Shown: positions 8,702 through 17,170 of the stretch, piece after piece
How positions within the stretch are numbered: the first letter of the stretch is position 1
Layout of the letters: every line of letters starts with the position of its first letter
NCBI GenBank assembly: GCA_964520985.1
Contig: CAZFPB010000011.1
Span: forward strand, 1-41,560
DNA length: 41,560 bases
DNA from: CAYSGL01 sp964520985
GTDB lineage: Bacteria > Pseudomonadota > Alphaproteobacteria > Micavibrionales > Micavibrionaceae
Direction: 5' to 3'
Program-made: the position numbers and the translations under genes
The notes under the pieces: generated by a model
Databases searched by the model: none
Seen by the model: the letters and a program-made list of their open reading frames with translations, nothing else
Told to the model about the DNA's origin: nothing

Positions 8702-9090
8702 CCCGGGAACCGGTCGACGTCGCACGGCTGGTCAAAGACTGGCTCAAGGCGGACCTCGCCGCCCGGTTCCCCGAGCTGACGGTGTCCTTGGAGCTGCCCG
8801 CCAGTTGGAAGCTCGGCGATGACCCGGTGCTGCTGATCGCTGACGACGGCGGGCCGATGGACATGTGGCCCGCCGCGACGGCGCCGACGATCCGGGGCAC
8901 CTCCTGGACGTCGGGCCGCGAACCCAAGTACGCCTATGCCGCGATGGCCCGGCTGCTGACGGCCAGGATCCCGGGTATCGCCGCGGTGCTGCCGGGCGCT
9001 GGGTTCCTTGAAGCGCGCGACAAGCCGACCGGCGGCGACCTCACGTCGTTCACCGTGCTGACCCGCGCCCGCGTCCAGCAGCCGCAGTAG
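8698..9090 (+). CDS. Tail terminator protein
   Basis: A 130-residue protein from GTG 8698 (GTGA overlap). It opens with REPVDVARLVKDWLKADLAARFPELTVSLELP and contains SWTSGREPKYAYAAMARLLTARI. Proteins of this size and pattern just before the tail tube form the ring that ends tail polymerisation and binds the head. Confidence 0.78.
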   Translation: MTREPVDVARLVKDWLKADLAARFPELTVSLELPASWKLGDDPVLLIADDGGPMDMWPAATAPTIRGTSWTSGREPKYAYAAMARLLTARIPGIAAVLPGAGFLEARDKPTGGDLTSFTVLTRARVQQPQ

Positions 9091-9143
9091 CTCGACCCCT
9101 ATTCGGCCTCACCCAATCCTGGGTGGGGTCCCCGTTTGGCCCG

Positions 9144-9163
9144 CAAGGGCATCCACGCCCTTG
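9144..9163 (+). promoter_or_regulatory. Leader hairpin at the tail-tube ribosome binding site
   Basis: CAAGGGC (9144-9150) pairs with GCCCTTG (9157-9163) immediately before the GGAGG site at 9166-9170. A second small hairpin (CACCC/GGGTG) lies just upstream. The 88-base gap 9091-9178 is therefore a structured leader for a highly expressed gene. Confidence 0.45.
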
Positions 9164-9178
9164 AAGGAGGGAACCAAC

Positions 9179-9970
9179 ATGGTTGCAACCATCAACCCCG
9201 ATGCCACCCTGATTCCGGACAAGGCCGAGGTGTGGCTTGCGCTCAAGGCCGACGTGACGGACATCGCGTCGATGATCCCGGCGACGGCGGACGCTGACCT
9301 CGATGCGCTCGGATGGAAGTTCTCTGGCCTGATCGACGACAAGAAGGGCATCCCCCTCGACCCCAGCATTGAGGTCAAGGAGTACGACGCGTTCGGCCAC
9401 CCGAACTTCCGGGTCAAGCTGAAGAAGGGGAAGCTCAAGTCGGGATTCACCGCGCTGGAAACCAACTCGGTGACGCGTCAGATTGTGCTGCCCGGGTCGG
9501 CATCCAACCGGATCGGCATTCCGAAGGATGTGCAGATCTACGTGCTGTACCGGTTCGTGGACGAGGACATGACCCGCGTGTGGGTGTCGCTGACGCCGGC
9601 GCCGGTGGAGACCAAGTCGCACGGCGGCATCATCGACGGCGAGCTGTCGTTCGCGGAGCTGGTGGTGCATCACACCGCTGACGCGGCGGGCGACGTCTTC
9701 CAGACCTTCGACAACGCCCAGACGACGAAGGTGTTCACCATCGCCGGCGGTGTGACCGCGTACACCGTGACCGTGGACTCTCAGACCACGTCCTCGGTGT
9801 CGACGCTGACCGCTGCGGCGCTGCAGACCGCGCTGCGGGCCCTGTCGAATGTCGGGGCCTCCGGGGTGACGGTCACCGGGTCGACGGGTGGCCCGCTGAC
9901 TGCCGTGTTCACGGTCGCGGTGACGACCGTGACCGCGTCCGGCACCGGCGGCACCGTCACCGTCGCCTGA
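9179..9970 (+). CDS. Major tail (tube) protein
   Basis: A 263-residue protein, ATG 9179 after GGAGG. The tube domain covers about residues 1-175 (MVATINPDATLIPDKAEVWL, later ASNRIGIPKDVQIYVLYRF). From about residue 176 comes a Thr/Val/Ala-rich beta domain with LTAAALQTALRALSNVGASG and VTVTGSTGGP, which recurs in the tail protein at 13123-14295. Such appended domains decorate the outside of siphovirus tails. Confidence 0.9.
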   Translation: MVATINPDATLIPDKAEVWLALKADVTDIASMIPATADADLDALGWKFSGLIDDKKGIPLDPSIEVKEYDAFGHPNFRVKLKKGKLKSGFTALETNSVTRQIVLPGSASNRIGIPKDVQIYVLYRFVDEDMTRVWVSLTPAPVETKSHGGIIDGELSFAELVVHHTADAAGDVFQTFDNAQTTKVFTIAGGVTAYTVTVDSQTTSSVSTLTAAALQTALRALSNVGASGVTVTGSTGGPLTAVFTVAVTTVTASGTGGTVTVA

Positions 9971-9979
9971 CAGACCCCC

Positions 9980-10012
9980 GGCCCGGGCGCAGCGGACTCC
10001 TGCGCCCGGGCC
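9980..10012 (+). terminator. Strong hairpin after the tail-tube gene
   Basis: GGCCCGGGCGCAG (9980-9992) pairs perfectly over 13 bases with 10000-10012 across a 7-base loop. It lies 10 bases after the tail-tube stop and before the chaperone genes. No clear U-tract follows. It probably lowers transcription downstream of the abundant tube protein. Confidence 0.68.
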
Positions 10013-10060
10013 GGGCCTGTTGGTTCAGAGTCCACCACCTACCTGCCAGGAGTCCGAATC

Positions 10061-10372
10061 ATGCCCGCACGCAAAGCAGTTCCCGCGACTGCACCCAAAC
10101 CGCAGGATCACAAGCCGAAGAAGTCCGCCGAAGCCCGCCAAGCCGAGGCCGACGGGTTCGTGACCGTCACTCAGTGCGGCGTCGCCCTGAAAATCCCGAT
10201 CGCCGGCAAGGTACCGCTCAAGGCGTACATGGCGTTCAAGGACGGCAACGAACTGCGCGGCACTGAACTGCTGCTCGGCGAAAAGCAGTGGGCCGCATTC
10301 ATGGCCAAGGATCCGACGGTCGACGACTTCGCGGAGATCGGCGAGAAGCTGACCGACCTGATGGGAAACTAA
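10061..10372 (+). CDS. Tail assembly chaperone, short form
   Basis: A 103-residue protein translated without frameshifting. A basic, Pro/Lys-rich start is followed by VTQCGVALKIPIAGKVPLKAYMAF, typical of the lambda gpG-type chaperone, which coats the tape measure during tail assembly. The TAA at 10370-10372 follows directly on a slippery heptamer, so part of the product is made as the longer gpG-T-like form. Confidence 0.88.
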   Translation: MPARKAVPATAPKPQDHKPKKSAEARQAEADGFVTVTQCGVALKIPIAGKVPLKAYMAFKDGNELRGTELLLGEKQWAAFMAKDPTVDDFAEIGEKLTDLMGN

Positions 10373-10749
10373 TCGGCCTCTGCCACCTGCTCGATGAGCA
10401 CGGTGACGAGATAGAGGCTGACCTAGCCAGGCACTACACGCTCGACCTGGTGGACTTCTACCGCGGCACACTATCGGCCCGCCGACTGGGAGTTCTCATC
10501 CGGCAGATGCCGGCCGATTCGACACTGGTCACCGCGCTCAACGAAGGGCCGCGGTGGTCGACCACCGACAACCTGCTCGGGGATCTGTGGGCCCTGATGG
10601 TGAAGGTGAACAGCGAAAAGGGTTCATTGCCAGATGACTTCGATCATCCGACGCGTGCCGAGATGACCGCGAAGGCCAAGGCTGCCGCGAAGGCGGCGCT
10701 CAAAGAGGAATTCTTGCGCCGCAAAAGCACCTACGTGAAGGGGGGATGA
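10061..10749 (+). CDS. Tail assembly chaperone, -1 frameshift product
   Basis: Reading 10061-10369, slipping back one base, then 10369-10749 gives a 229-residue fusion. The second part (LIGLCHLLDEHGDEIEADLARHYTLD...) has no good start of its own. It carries the LVDFYRGTLSARRLGVLIRQMP segment and ends in a Lys/Ala-rich tail, as in gpT-like extensions. The ratio of the two forms is important for tail assembly in lambda-like phages. Confidence 0.86.
10363..10369 (+). other. Programmed -1 frameshift slippery site GGGAAAC
   Basis: The heptamer fits X XXY YYZ in the zero frame (G GGA AAC) and is followed immediately by the TAA stop of the short chaperone. After slippage the next codons read CTA ATC GGC, entering the long open frame that continues to 10749. 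Confidence 0.9.
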
Positions 10750-10750
10750 C

Positions 10751-13123
10751 TTGCCGTCAATCGGGTACGCAACCCTCCAAATCATCCCCTCACTGCGGGG
10801 CGTAACTGATGCGATCGACAAGCAGATTGACGGCAAAGTCGTCAAGGTCTCAGTCGAGCCGCAGGTCGATCAGCGGGCGGCCGATGACGCGGGTAAGAAG
10901 ACCCGCCAGACCGTCGAGAAGCATACCCGCGAGATCAAGGTCGAGCCGAAGGTCGACCCGGCCGCTGCCGAGAAGGCGGGCCGCGATGCGGGGACGGCGA
11001 TCGACAAGGGCGCCAAGGCGGGAACCAAGGCCACTGGTCGCAGTATCGGCGCGGAGCTGGGCAACGAGCTGGGTACGGCTGCCGGCCAGCAGATCGGGGA
11101 TTGGGTGCGGTCGCGGTTCCCGCGGACGGTCGCCAACCTCACCGCAGTGCGTGATGTCCTTGGTACGGAAGGCGCGAAGTCGGGTGCCCAGTTCGCGGCC
11201 CGTCTCAGTGGCCAGATTCAAGGGCAGGGCCTCAAGGCGGTGGCGACGAAGGCCGGGACGGCACTTAGCGCGGGTATCGCTACGGCCGTGTCGACCAATT
11301 TTCAGCCGCTGATCGGTGGCCTTGACACCATCTCTGCCCGCGCGAACACGGTGCGCGACAACCTGTCAGGCACGTTCATCGGGTCCGCGGTCGGGGCGTT
11401 CGCTGATGGCGTCGACAAAGTCAGCGGCGCGATGCAGACAGTTTCCGATGTCACGACGACTGTCAACGAGGCATTCGACGCGTTCAAGGCGGTACAGCAG
11501 GCATCATCGGCCGCGACGACGCTCTTCGCTGGTGCGACAACGACTTCGACTGTCGCCACGACGACAGCGACGGGCGCTCAGTGGCGACTCAATGCGGCGC
11601 TGACCGCCAACCCGATCGGGCTGATTGTCGCCGGCGTCGCGGCGCTGGTCACCGGCCTGGTGTTGTTCTTCACCAAGACCGAGCTGGGCCGCAAGATCTG
11701 GGCGGGGTTTACCGAATTCCTTGGCGTGGCATGGGAGAAGGTGAAGATCGCCTTCCAAGTGTCGTGGACGTTCATCAAGGCTGTGTTCGATGCGATGGTG
11801 GCCAAGGCCGGCGAGGTGTGGACGGGGATCCGCGATCGGTTCACCGCGGTGGTCGATTTCGTGAAGGGCCTGCCGCGGGCAATCACCAACGCGGCCAAGG
11901 GAATGTGGGACGGCCTGAAGAACGGCCTCACGGCCGCGCTGAACTGGATCGTCGACAAGCTCAACGGCTTGACCGGCGGAATCAGCAGCATCGTCAGCAA
12001 GATCCCCGGTGTCAGCGTGGACATTCCGAAGATTCCGCACTTCTCCGGTGGTGGCTACACCGGCAACTTCCCGATTGATCAGGTTGCCGGGGTGGTGCAC
12101 GGCGGCGAGTTCGTGATCCGCAAGTCTGCGACCGACCGGTTGCAGGCCGCCGCGCCGGGTCTACTCGACACGCTCAACGGCTATGCCGGCGGTGGACTGG
12201 TCGCCGGCACCGACGAGCTCCGCCAGATCATCAGTCAGCGGTTCGGGATCACCAACATCGGCGGCTACCGCGGCGCCGACGGGTACAACGAGCACTCGAC
12301 CGGCCGGGCGCTCGATGTGATGGTCGGTGGTGACCAGGCGAAGGGTGACGCGGTCAAGGACTTCGTGCTGTCCAATGCGTCGGCCGTCGACCTGAAGTGG
12401 GTGATCTGGCGGCAGCACCTGTACTACCCGGGCGGCGGCGGCTACGACATGGACGACCGTGGCGACCCGACGGCGAACCACATGGACCACGTGCACATCT
12501 TCTCGGGTCCGGGGATCGTCAACGGGCTGCGCGGGCCGCTGGCGCCCAAGCCGCCCGATGTGAATGCCGCGGCGCCGGCAGTCGGTGATGCGGCGCCGGC
12601 CGATGCGGGCGTGACGCCGGCCGCGGCGTCGGGCGGTGGTGCCAGTGTGCCGTCGTCGATCTCGGGGCTGGCGTCGTTCGGACTCACCGGGCTGGGCTCC
12701 GGAGTGGGCGCGACGTCGTCCGGAAGCGACCTGAGCGTGTTCGGGAATGCGGCCGGCGCAGCCGTCGGCGGGCAGGTGCAGTCCGCGCTGGGAGTGCTCG
12801 GTGCCGGTGACTCACCCGGCTGGCTGCAGGGCATCGGGAAGCTGGTCAGCGGTATCTCGGTGTCGGGGAAAGACGGCAGGAAGATTTTCGGTGGTGGCTC
12901 GGTGGGTTCGATGTTCGAAGGCAGTCACAGTGCCGCGCCGATCAATGCGGCGTCGCAGCAAGCGGCGGCCGGCGGGGTCGCGGTGAACGGTGTCGGTAGC
13001 GGGCAGAAACCAGGACCGCCGGGAGCTAACTACTACATCCGTACCGCGACGGTGGAGGATGCCTTCCTCGTCGCGCAGCGTAAGGAGAACGAGCTGAACG
13101 CCGCGAAACTGTCGAGGTTCTGA
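10751..13123 (+). CDS. Tape measure protein with peptidase-like domain
   Basis: A 790-residue protein from TTG 10751, behind an A/G-rich GGGGGG stretch. Its N-terminal half is helical and repetitive (PKVDPAAAEKAGRDAGTAID). A hydrophobic segment near residues 290-320 (ANPIGLIVAGVAALVTGLVL) is typical of actinophage tape measures. Residues about 490-590 form an extracellular-hydrolase-like domain with HSTGRALDVM near 514 and HMDHVHIF near 577-582, the zinc-ligand pattern of M15/ARB_07466-type peptidases. The protein sets tail length and probably opens peptidoglycan during DNA entry. The C-terminus is Gly/Ser-rich, then charged. Confidence 0.92.
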   Translation: MPSIGYATLQIIPSLRGVTDAIDKQIDGKVVKVSVEPQVDQRAADDAGKKTRQTVEKHTREIKVEPKVDPAAAEKAGRDAGTAIDKGAKAGTKATGRSIGAELGNELGTAAGQQIGDWVRSRFPRTVANLTAVRDVLGTEGAKSGAQFAARLSGQIQGQGLKAVATKAGTALSAGIATAVSTNFQPLIGGLDTISARANTVRDNLSGTFIGSAVGAFADGVDKVSGAMQTVSDVTTTVNEAFDAFKAVQQASSAATTLFAGATTTSTVATTTATGAQWRLNAALTANPIGLIVAGVAALVTGLVLFFTKTELGRKIWAGFTEFLGVAWEKVKIAFQVSWTFIKAVFDAMVAKAGEVWTGIRDRFTAVVDFVKGLPRAITNAAKGMWDGLKNGLTAALNWIVDKLNGLTGGISSIVSKIPGVSVDIPKIPHFSGGGYTGNFPIDQVAGVVHGGEFVIRKSATDRLQAAAPGLLDTLNGYAGGGLVAGTDELRQIISQRFGITNIGGYRGADGYNEHSTGRALDVMVGGDQAKGDAVKDFVLSNASAVDLKWVIWRQHLYYPGGGGYDMDDRGDPTANHMDHVHIFSGPGIVNGLRGPLAPKPPDVNAAAPAVGDAAPADAGVTPAAASGGGASVPSSISGLASFGLTGLGSGVGATSSGSDLSVFGNAAGAAVGGQVQSALGVLGAGDSPGWLQGIGKLVSGISVSGKDGRKIFGGGSVGSMFEGSHSAAPINAASQQAAAGGVAVNGVGSGQKPGPPGANYYIRTATVEDAFLVAQRKENELNAAKLSRF

Positions 13124-14295
13124 TGGCGGTCGCAACCATCACCCTGGAATCAGAGAACGGTGACTCGGTCGTGGTGTCCGCACCGAACGACACCTACCGG
13201 CAAGACGAGATCATTCTCGACACCGACCCAAAGGGCATGTACGCCACCGGGTTCACGGTGCGGACGATGTCGGGCGCGTTCGAGCCGGGCGGCCGGATCG
13301 TCGGCGAATCTGTGCCGATCCGCGAACTGGTTCTGCCGTTCTGGCTCACCCCGGAATCCCGACCGCGTTTCCAGCGCCTGTGGGGCACACCGGGCAACTT
13401 CCACAAGGTGCGGTATCACTACGACGGCCCATCGGGTCGGCGGTCGCTGACGCTGCGGCTGGCCAAGGAAATCCTGTACACCACCGAGGACGGTTTCGAC
13501 GCTGATATCGACGGCGTCTACCACGCGGTGGTGTCCGCGCTCGCGGTGAACCCGATGTACGAGGGCACCGAATCGGTCGCCGAGTGGGTCAATCCGAGCA
13601 GTCGGTTCTCCATCACGATCACCGACGCGGGCAGTGGAACCTTCACCCTGTCATTCGGCGGGCAGACCACAATGGTCTCCTACAACGCGACGTTGTCCGC
13701 GGTGCAGTCGGCGCTGGCGGGCCTGTCGTCGGTGGGTGCCGGCAATGTCACGGTGACCGGCACCGTCGGCGCGTACGTTGCGGTGTTCACGGTTCCGGGG
13801 ATGCTCACCGGTTCGGGCGCCAACCTGGTCGGTACCGGCGACTGGCCGTTCATCACGACACCGAAGTTCGAGGTCAAAGCCACCGGCGCCAATACCGGCT
13901 GGTTCGACGTGTGGAACCCGACCGATCAGCCGCTCTGGCTGGAATGGACTCTCGACCCGGCGATGTCGTGGCAGTTCCCCGATTTCGCGTTCGGGCAGGA
14001 ACGGAAGTGGGGTCGGGCAGTCGGTCAGGACGCGGCCCGGATGATCGTCACGCCGCAGCTCGAGCAGTTGCTGTCGGTGATGTCCGACCCGTTCATGGAC
14101 ACCTATCTGAACGCGGACCTGTCGAACGCGGCCGGTCTGTTCAACGGTGTGGAGCCACTGTATCCGGTGCCGCCGTACACCGGGACCGAGGTGGATCCGG
14201 TGGTGATGCCGGTTGTGTGCAATGGGCCGGCCGGGGCGAAGGTCACGCTGCGGCAGCGCCGATTCTGGTCCGCTGAGAGCGGGCTCGAAGCGTGA
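13123..14295 (+). CDS. Minor tail protein (distal tail-like)
   Basis: A 390-residue protein, ATG overlapping the tape measure stop by one base. This is the place of the distal tail (Dit) protein that starts the tail tip. Motifs include DPKGMYATGFTVRTMSGAFE and RFQRLWGTPGNFHKVRYHYD. Residues about 160-245 contain an inserted beta domain (TTMVSYNATLSAVQSALAGL, SSVGAGNVTVTG) clearly related to the C-terminal domain of the tail-tube protein. The final part closes with QLEQLLSVMSDPFMDTYLNA. Confidence 0.82.
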   Translation: MAVATITLESENGDSVVVSAPNDTYRQDEIILDTDPKGMYATGFTVRTMSGAFEPGGRIVGESVPIRELVLPFWLTPESRPRFQRLWGTPGNFHKVRYHYDGPSGRRSLTLRLAKEILYTTEDGFDADIDGVYHAVVSALAVNPMYEGTESVAEWVNPSSRFSITITDAGSGTFTLSFGGQTTMVSYNATLSAVQSALAGLSSVGAGNVTVTGTVGAYVAVFTVPGMLTGSGANLVGTGDWPFITTPKFEVKATGANTGWFDVWNPTDQPLWLEWTLDPAMSWQFPDFAFGQERKWGRAVGQDAARMIVTPQLEQLLSVMSDPFMDTYLNADLSNAAGLFNGVEPLYPVPPYTGTEVDPVVMPVVCNGPAGAKVTLRQRRFWSAESGLEA

Positions 14296-16760
14296 CGACC
14301 GTCTTCACCCTCGCCGGGGCATTCGGTGACCCCTCCCAGGTCTCCCCCATGCTGCGCGGCGAGGTCACCGCCGGCAACACCGTCGTCCCCGTCACCTACC
14401 AGAACTGGACCGTCAACTGGCGCGGGCAGGAAGTCCTCGACGCCGTCGACACCCTCGACCAACTGCTCACCACCACGACCGGTGACCTGGTCGTGTTCGG
14501 GCACTCGCTCGGCGCGGTCGTCGCCTGCCGCTGGCTGCGCGTCAAAGGCCCCACCAGCACGATCGACCCCGCACGCCTGAAGTTCATTCTCATGGGCAAC
14601 AGCGTCTCCCGCTATGGCGGCGTCCTGTTCGAGGAATCCATCTCCGCCCCGACCAACACGCCGTACACCGTCACTGACTTCAAACGGCAGTACGACGGCT
14701 GGACAGACTGGCCCGCCGGCATCCCAGTCCCCAACCTGACCACTATCGACCTCGGCCAGGTGATGACGTTCCTGTGGTCGACGCTCACCAACCTCGCCGC
14801 GCAGACCGCCATCAACGGCGCCAACTGGATCCACCCCGACTACAACGCTGTCGGCCTCACTGACCCCGTCAACGCGTCCTACACCGAGGGCAACATCACC
14901 TACGTCTGGTCGCCGACCTCACCGTGGTGGCTGCCCTGGTCGCTGCGTTACATCGTCGAGGCCGACTACGACCGGCCCGTCCGCATGGGGGAACTGCCCG
15001 TCGCCCGGTTCGCTGAGCCGTTCAACGGCACCGATCACACCGGCTTCGCCGCCTGGGCGCGGGAGGTGCGCGAATACCGGATCGAACGCGCCTACGACCG
15101 GCCCATCATCAAGCTGTACGACGGCGACTGGAAGTACCGCGGCACCGTCGCTACCGAACTCGCCGGCAGCCTGAACCAGATTGTCAACCAGACCGGCACC
15201 ATCCAACTGCGACTGCCCATCGACCTTGACGACCGGCGCGGCACCTGGGCCGCGTTCTGGGCCCTCGACGAAGAAGCCCGCGGTACCAGCAACATTCACG
15301 TCATCATCGAGACGATGGGCGCCCGCATCGGCGGCCGGATGAAATCGAAGAACGGCGTCACGATCACCCGCAGCGACAAAGGCGACGAGGTAGTCATCGA
15401 CTTCCTCGACGACATCGAAGAATTCAAGTTCGTTCACACCGCCGGAAACCCGTTCCTACCAATAAGTTTGATTCAGCAGCCGAAGGCATGGATGCTGTTC
15501 GCGCAGGCCGACCAGGCCCTGCTGATCACCCTGGCCGCGAACCTGCTGCGCCTGCAGCTCACCAACATCAGCGTGGAAAACATCCTGGCGATACTCGACC
15601 CCGAAAAGTGGGCATCGGGCGAGATCTGGGATGCACTCGGGCACATCTGGGAACAGTCGCAAATCGTGGTGAAACCCCGCGCATTCGGCGACTCCATCGC
15701 ACCGCTGGCGATCGTCGTGGGCAGCATCCGCACCGCGTGGCTCGACATCGCGGCGCCGATCCTCGAGGACTCGGAAACGCAGATCGTCGCCCGCCGGTTC
15801 CTGACCGGTGACCCCGAGCCGTGGCCCGGTGCCGGCACCAACTTCCGCAACGGCACCCTGATAGTCGACATCGTCGACAAGTCCGGATTCCGAAAAGGAA
15901 CCTCGATCGGCGGGAACCTGCTGACCGGCCTCACCAGATCCATCGCCAGCGTCCTGTCCAACCACGTCGAGGACAGCTACGACTTGATCACCGGCGAGAC
16001 GATCGACGAGCGCGGCTATCGACTGCCCGGGATCCTCGGATCCCTGCCGGAACACCCGTACGTCGTCTACCGCGACGGCGACATCACCGGCATCCAAACA
16101 TCAGAGTTCTCGCGGTCGCCGGGTGGTGCGGGCCGCATAACGGTCGGCGGTCAGTCAATGCCTGGCGTCAATGAGCTTATCTCGGGGGCGATTCAGTATG
16201 GCGGCGATGTACTGGGCGACAACCTGTCCGCGGTGATCAGCTTCGGTGTCGGGTTCAACGTGTCCGTAGGCTCCCTCGGCGGCGCCCTCGACAGTTTCCT
16301 GAACCCGATCTACCGCGACAGCATCCTCGCCTACATGAGCGTGCCACTGCTGCAGCGGGTTTCCCGGCAGGGCTGGGGCCACTACCTGGAAACCACCAGC
16401 ACGAACGTCACGCAAGCATTCACCGCGGCCAGCGTGATGGATCTGCGGGCCCGCCGCCGCGAAACCGACCCCGACCTGTCATTCAACCTGCAGGTGGCCA
16501 ACGCCTCCCCGTGGCTGATCGGCGACAACGGATACGGGCACTGGTGGCTCGGTGACCGGGTCGGCGGCACGCAGAAATTCCTGATGCCGCGGGTGTTCGT
16601 GCGCCGCAACCGTGAACTATCCATCGACTGGGGCACCGGCAAAGGCTTGGCGATCGCCGCGAAGTTCGGTGACACCAAACCCCGCAAGGACGCGCTCGCA
16701 CACATGACAGAACTGATGGCCAAGGCCATGAGCGGACTACAGGAGATCGGACTGTGGTAA
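14292..16760 (+). CDS. Minor tail protein: PE-PPE-like serine hydrolase fused to Gp37-like tail-tip domain
   Basis: An 822-residue protein from GTG 14292 (GTGA overlap). Residues 1 to about 230 form an alpha/beta-hydrolase-like domain. The nucleophile elbow is VVFGHSLGAVVACRW with Ser72; QYDGWTDWPAG (133-143) and NWIHPDYNAVG (178-188, His181) follow. This Ser - YDG..D.P - H..Y order is characteristic of the PE-PPE domain of mycobacterial surface hydrolases. From about residue 255 (REYRIERAYDRPIIKLYDGD) the protein resembles the ReqiPepy6 Gp37-like tail family, with a beta-rich body to residue 700 and a conserved end (GDRVGGTQKFLMPR). It should sit at the tail tip. The hydrolase may act on an envelope lipid; the substrate is unknown. 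Confidence 0.85.
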   Translation: MTTVFTLAGAFGDPSQVSPMLRGEVTAGNTVVPVTYQNWTVNWRGQEVLDAVDTLDQLLTTTTGDLVVFGHSLGAVVACRWLRVKGPTSTIDPARLKFILMGNSVSRYGGVLFEESISAPTNTPYTVTDFKRQYDGWTDWPAGIPVPNLTTIDLGQVMTFLWSTLTNLAAQTAINGANWIHPDYNAVGLTDPVNASYTEGNITYVWSPTSPWWLPWSLRYIVEADYDRPVRMGELPVARFAEPFNGTDHTGFAAWAREVREYRIERAYDRPIIKLYDGDWKYRGTVATELAGSLNQIVNQTGTIQLRLPIDLDDRRGTWAAFWALDEEARGTSNIHVIIETMGARIGGRMKSKNGVTITRSDKGDEVVIDFLDDIEEFKFVHTAGNPFLPISLIQQPKAWMLFAQADQALLITLAANLLRLQLTNISVENILAILDPEKWASGEIWDALGHIWEQSQIVVKPRAFGDSIAPLAIVVGSIRTAWLDIAAPILEDSETQIVARRFLTGDPEPWPGAGTNFRNGTLIVDIVDKSGFRKGTSIGGNLLTGLTRSIASVLSNHVEDSYDLITGETIDERGYRLPGILGSLPEHPYVVYRDGDITGIQTSEFSRSPGGAGRITVGGQSMPGVNELISGAIQYGGDVLGDNLSAVISFGVGFNVSVGSLGGALDSFLNPIYRDSILAYMSVPLLQRVSRQGWGHYLETTSTNVTQAFTAASVMDLRARRRETDPDLSFNLQVANASPWLIGDNGYGHWWLGDRVGGTQKFLMPRVFVRRNRELSIDWGTGKGLAIAAKFGDTKPRKDALAHMTELMAKAMSGLQEIGLW

Positions 16761-17170
16761 ACAAGGTGACCCCCGAGGGCATGAAGGCGATCGCGGACAA
16801 GGTCATTGACCAGACCGTGATCCCGAAGAAGATCCCCGCCGTCGATGACATCGACGGGCAGACCAAGGCTATCGGTGGCGCCCTGGCGTCGGCACTGTTG
16901 ACGGCGACCGAAATGCCGTTGCACATGCTGCAGCCGGTCGTCGGTGACTTGGCGGCGCAGTTGGTGGCACTCGGTGTGCGACAAACCGAGCATGTCGACC
17001 CCGATGCGGTGCATGCGCCGGCATGGATCACCGACGGGGTTCGTCAGGAGTCGGTGAAGTTACCTGATCCGCCGCAGCACACGGAGGCTGACCCGGTTGT
17101 TGCGCGGACGGCCACGGCGCCGGCCTGCCCGAAGCGGATCAAGACGGCGGCGCGGGCGGTTCGGCTGTGA
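16754..17170 (+). CDS. Conserved tail-operon protein (DUF2744-like)
   Basis: A 138-residue protein from GTG 16754, overlapping the previous stop. It opens MVNKVTPEGMKAIADKVIDQ; the middle is helical and the C-terminus proline-rich and basic (CPKRIKTAARAVRL). Small proteins of this kind follow the Gp37-like tail protein in many actinophages and are labelled DUF2744. Function is unknown, and the family name is from memory of the pattern. Confidence 0.6.
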   Translation: MVNKVTPEGMKAIADKVIDQTVIPKKIPAVDDIDGQTKAIGGALASALLTATEMPLHMLQPVVGDLAAQLVALGVRQTEHVDPDAVHAPAWITDGVRQESVKLPDPPQHTEADPVVARTATAPACPKRIKTAARAVRL

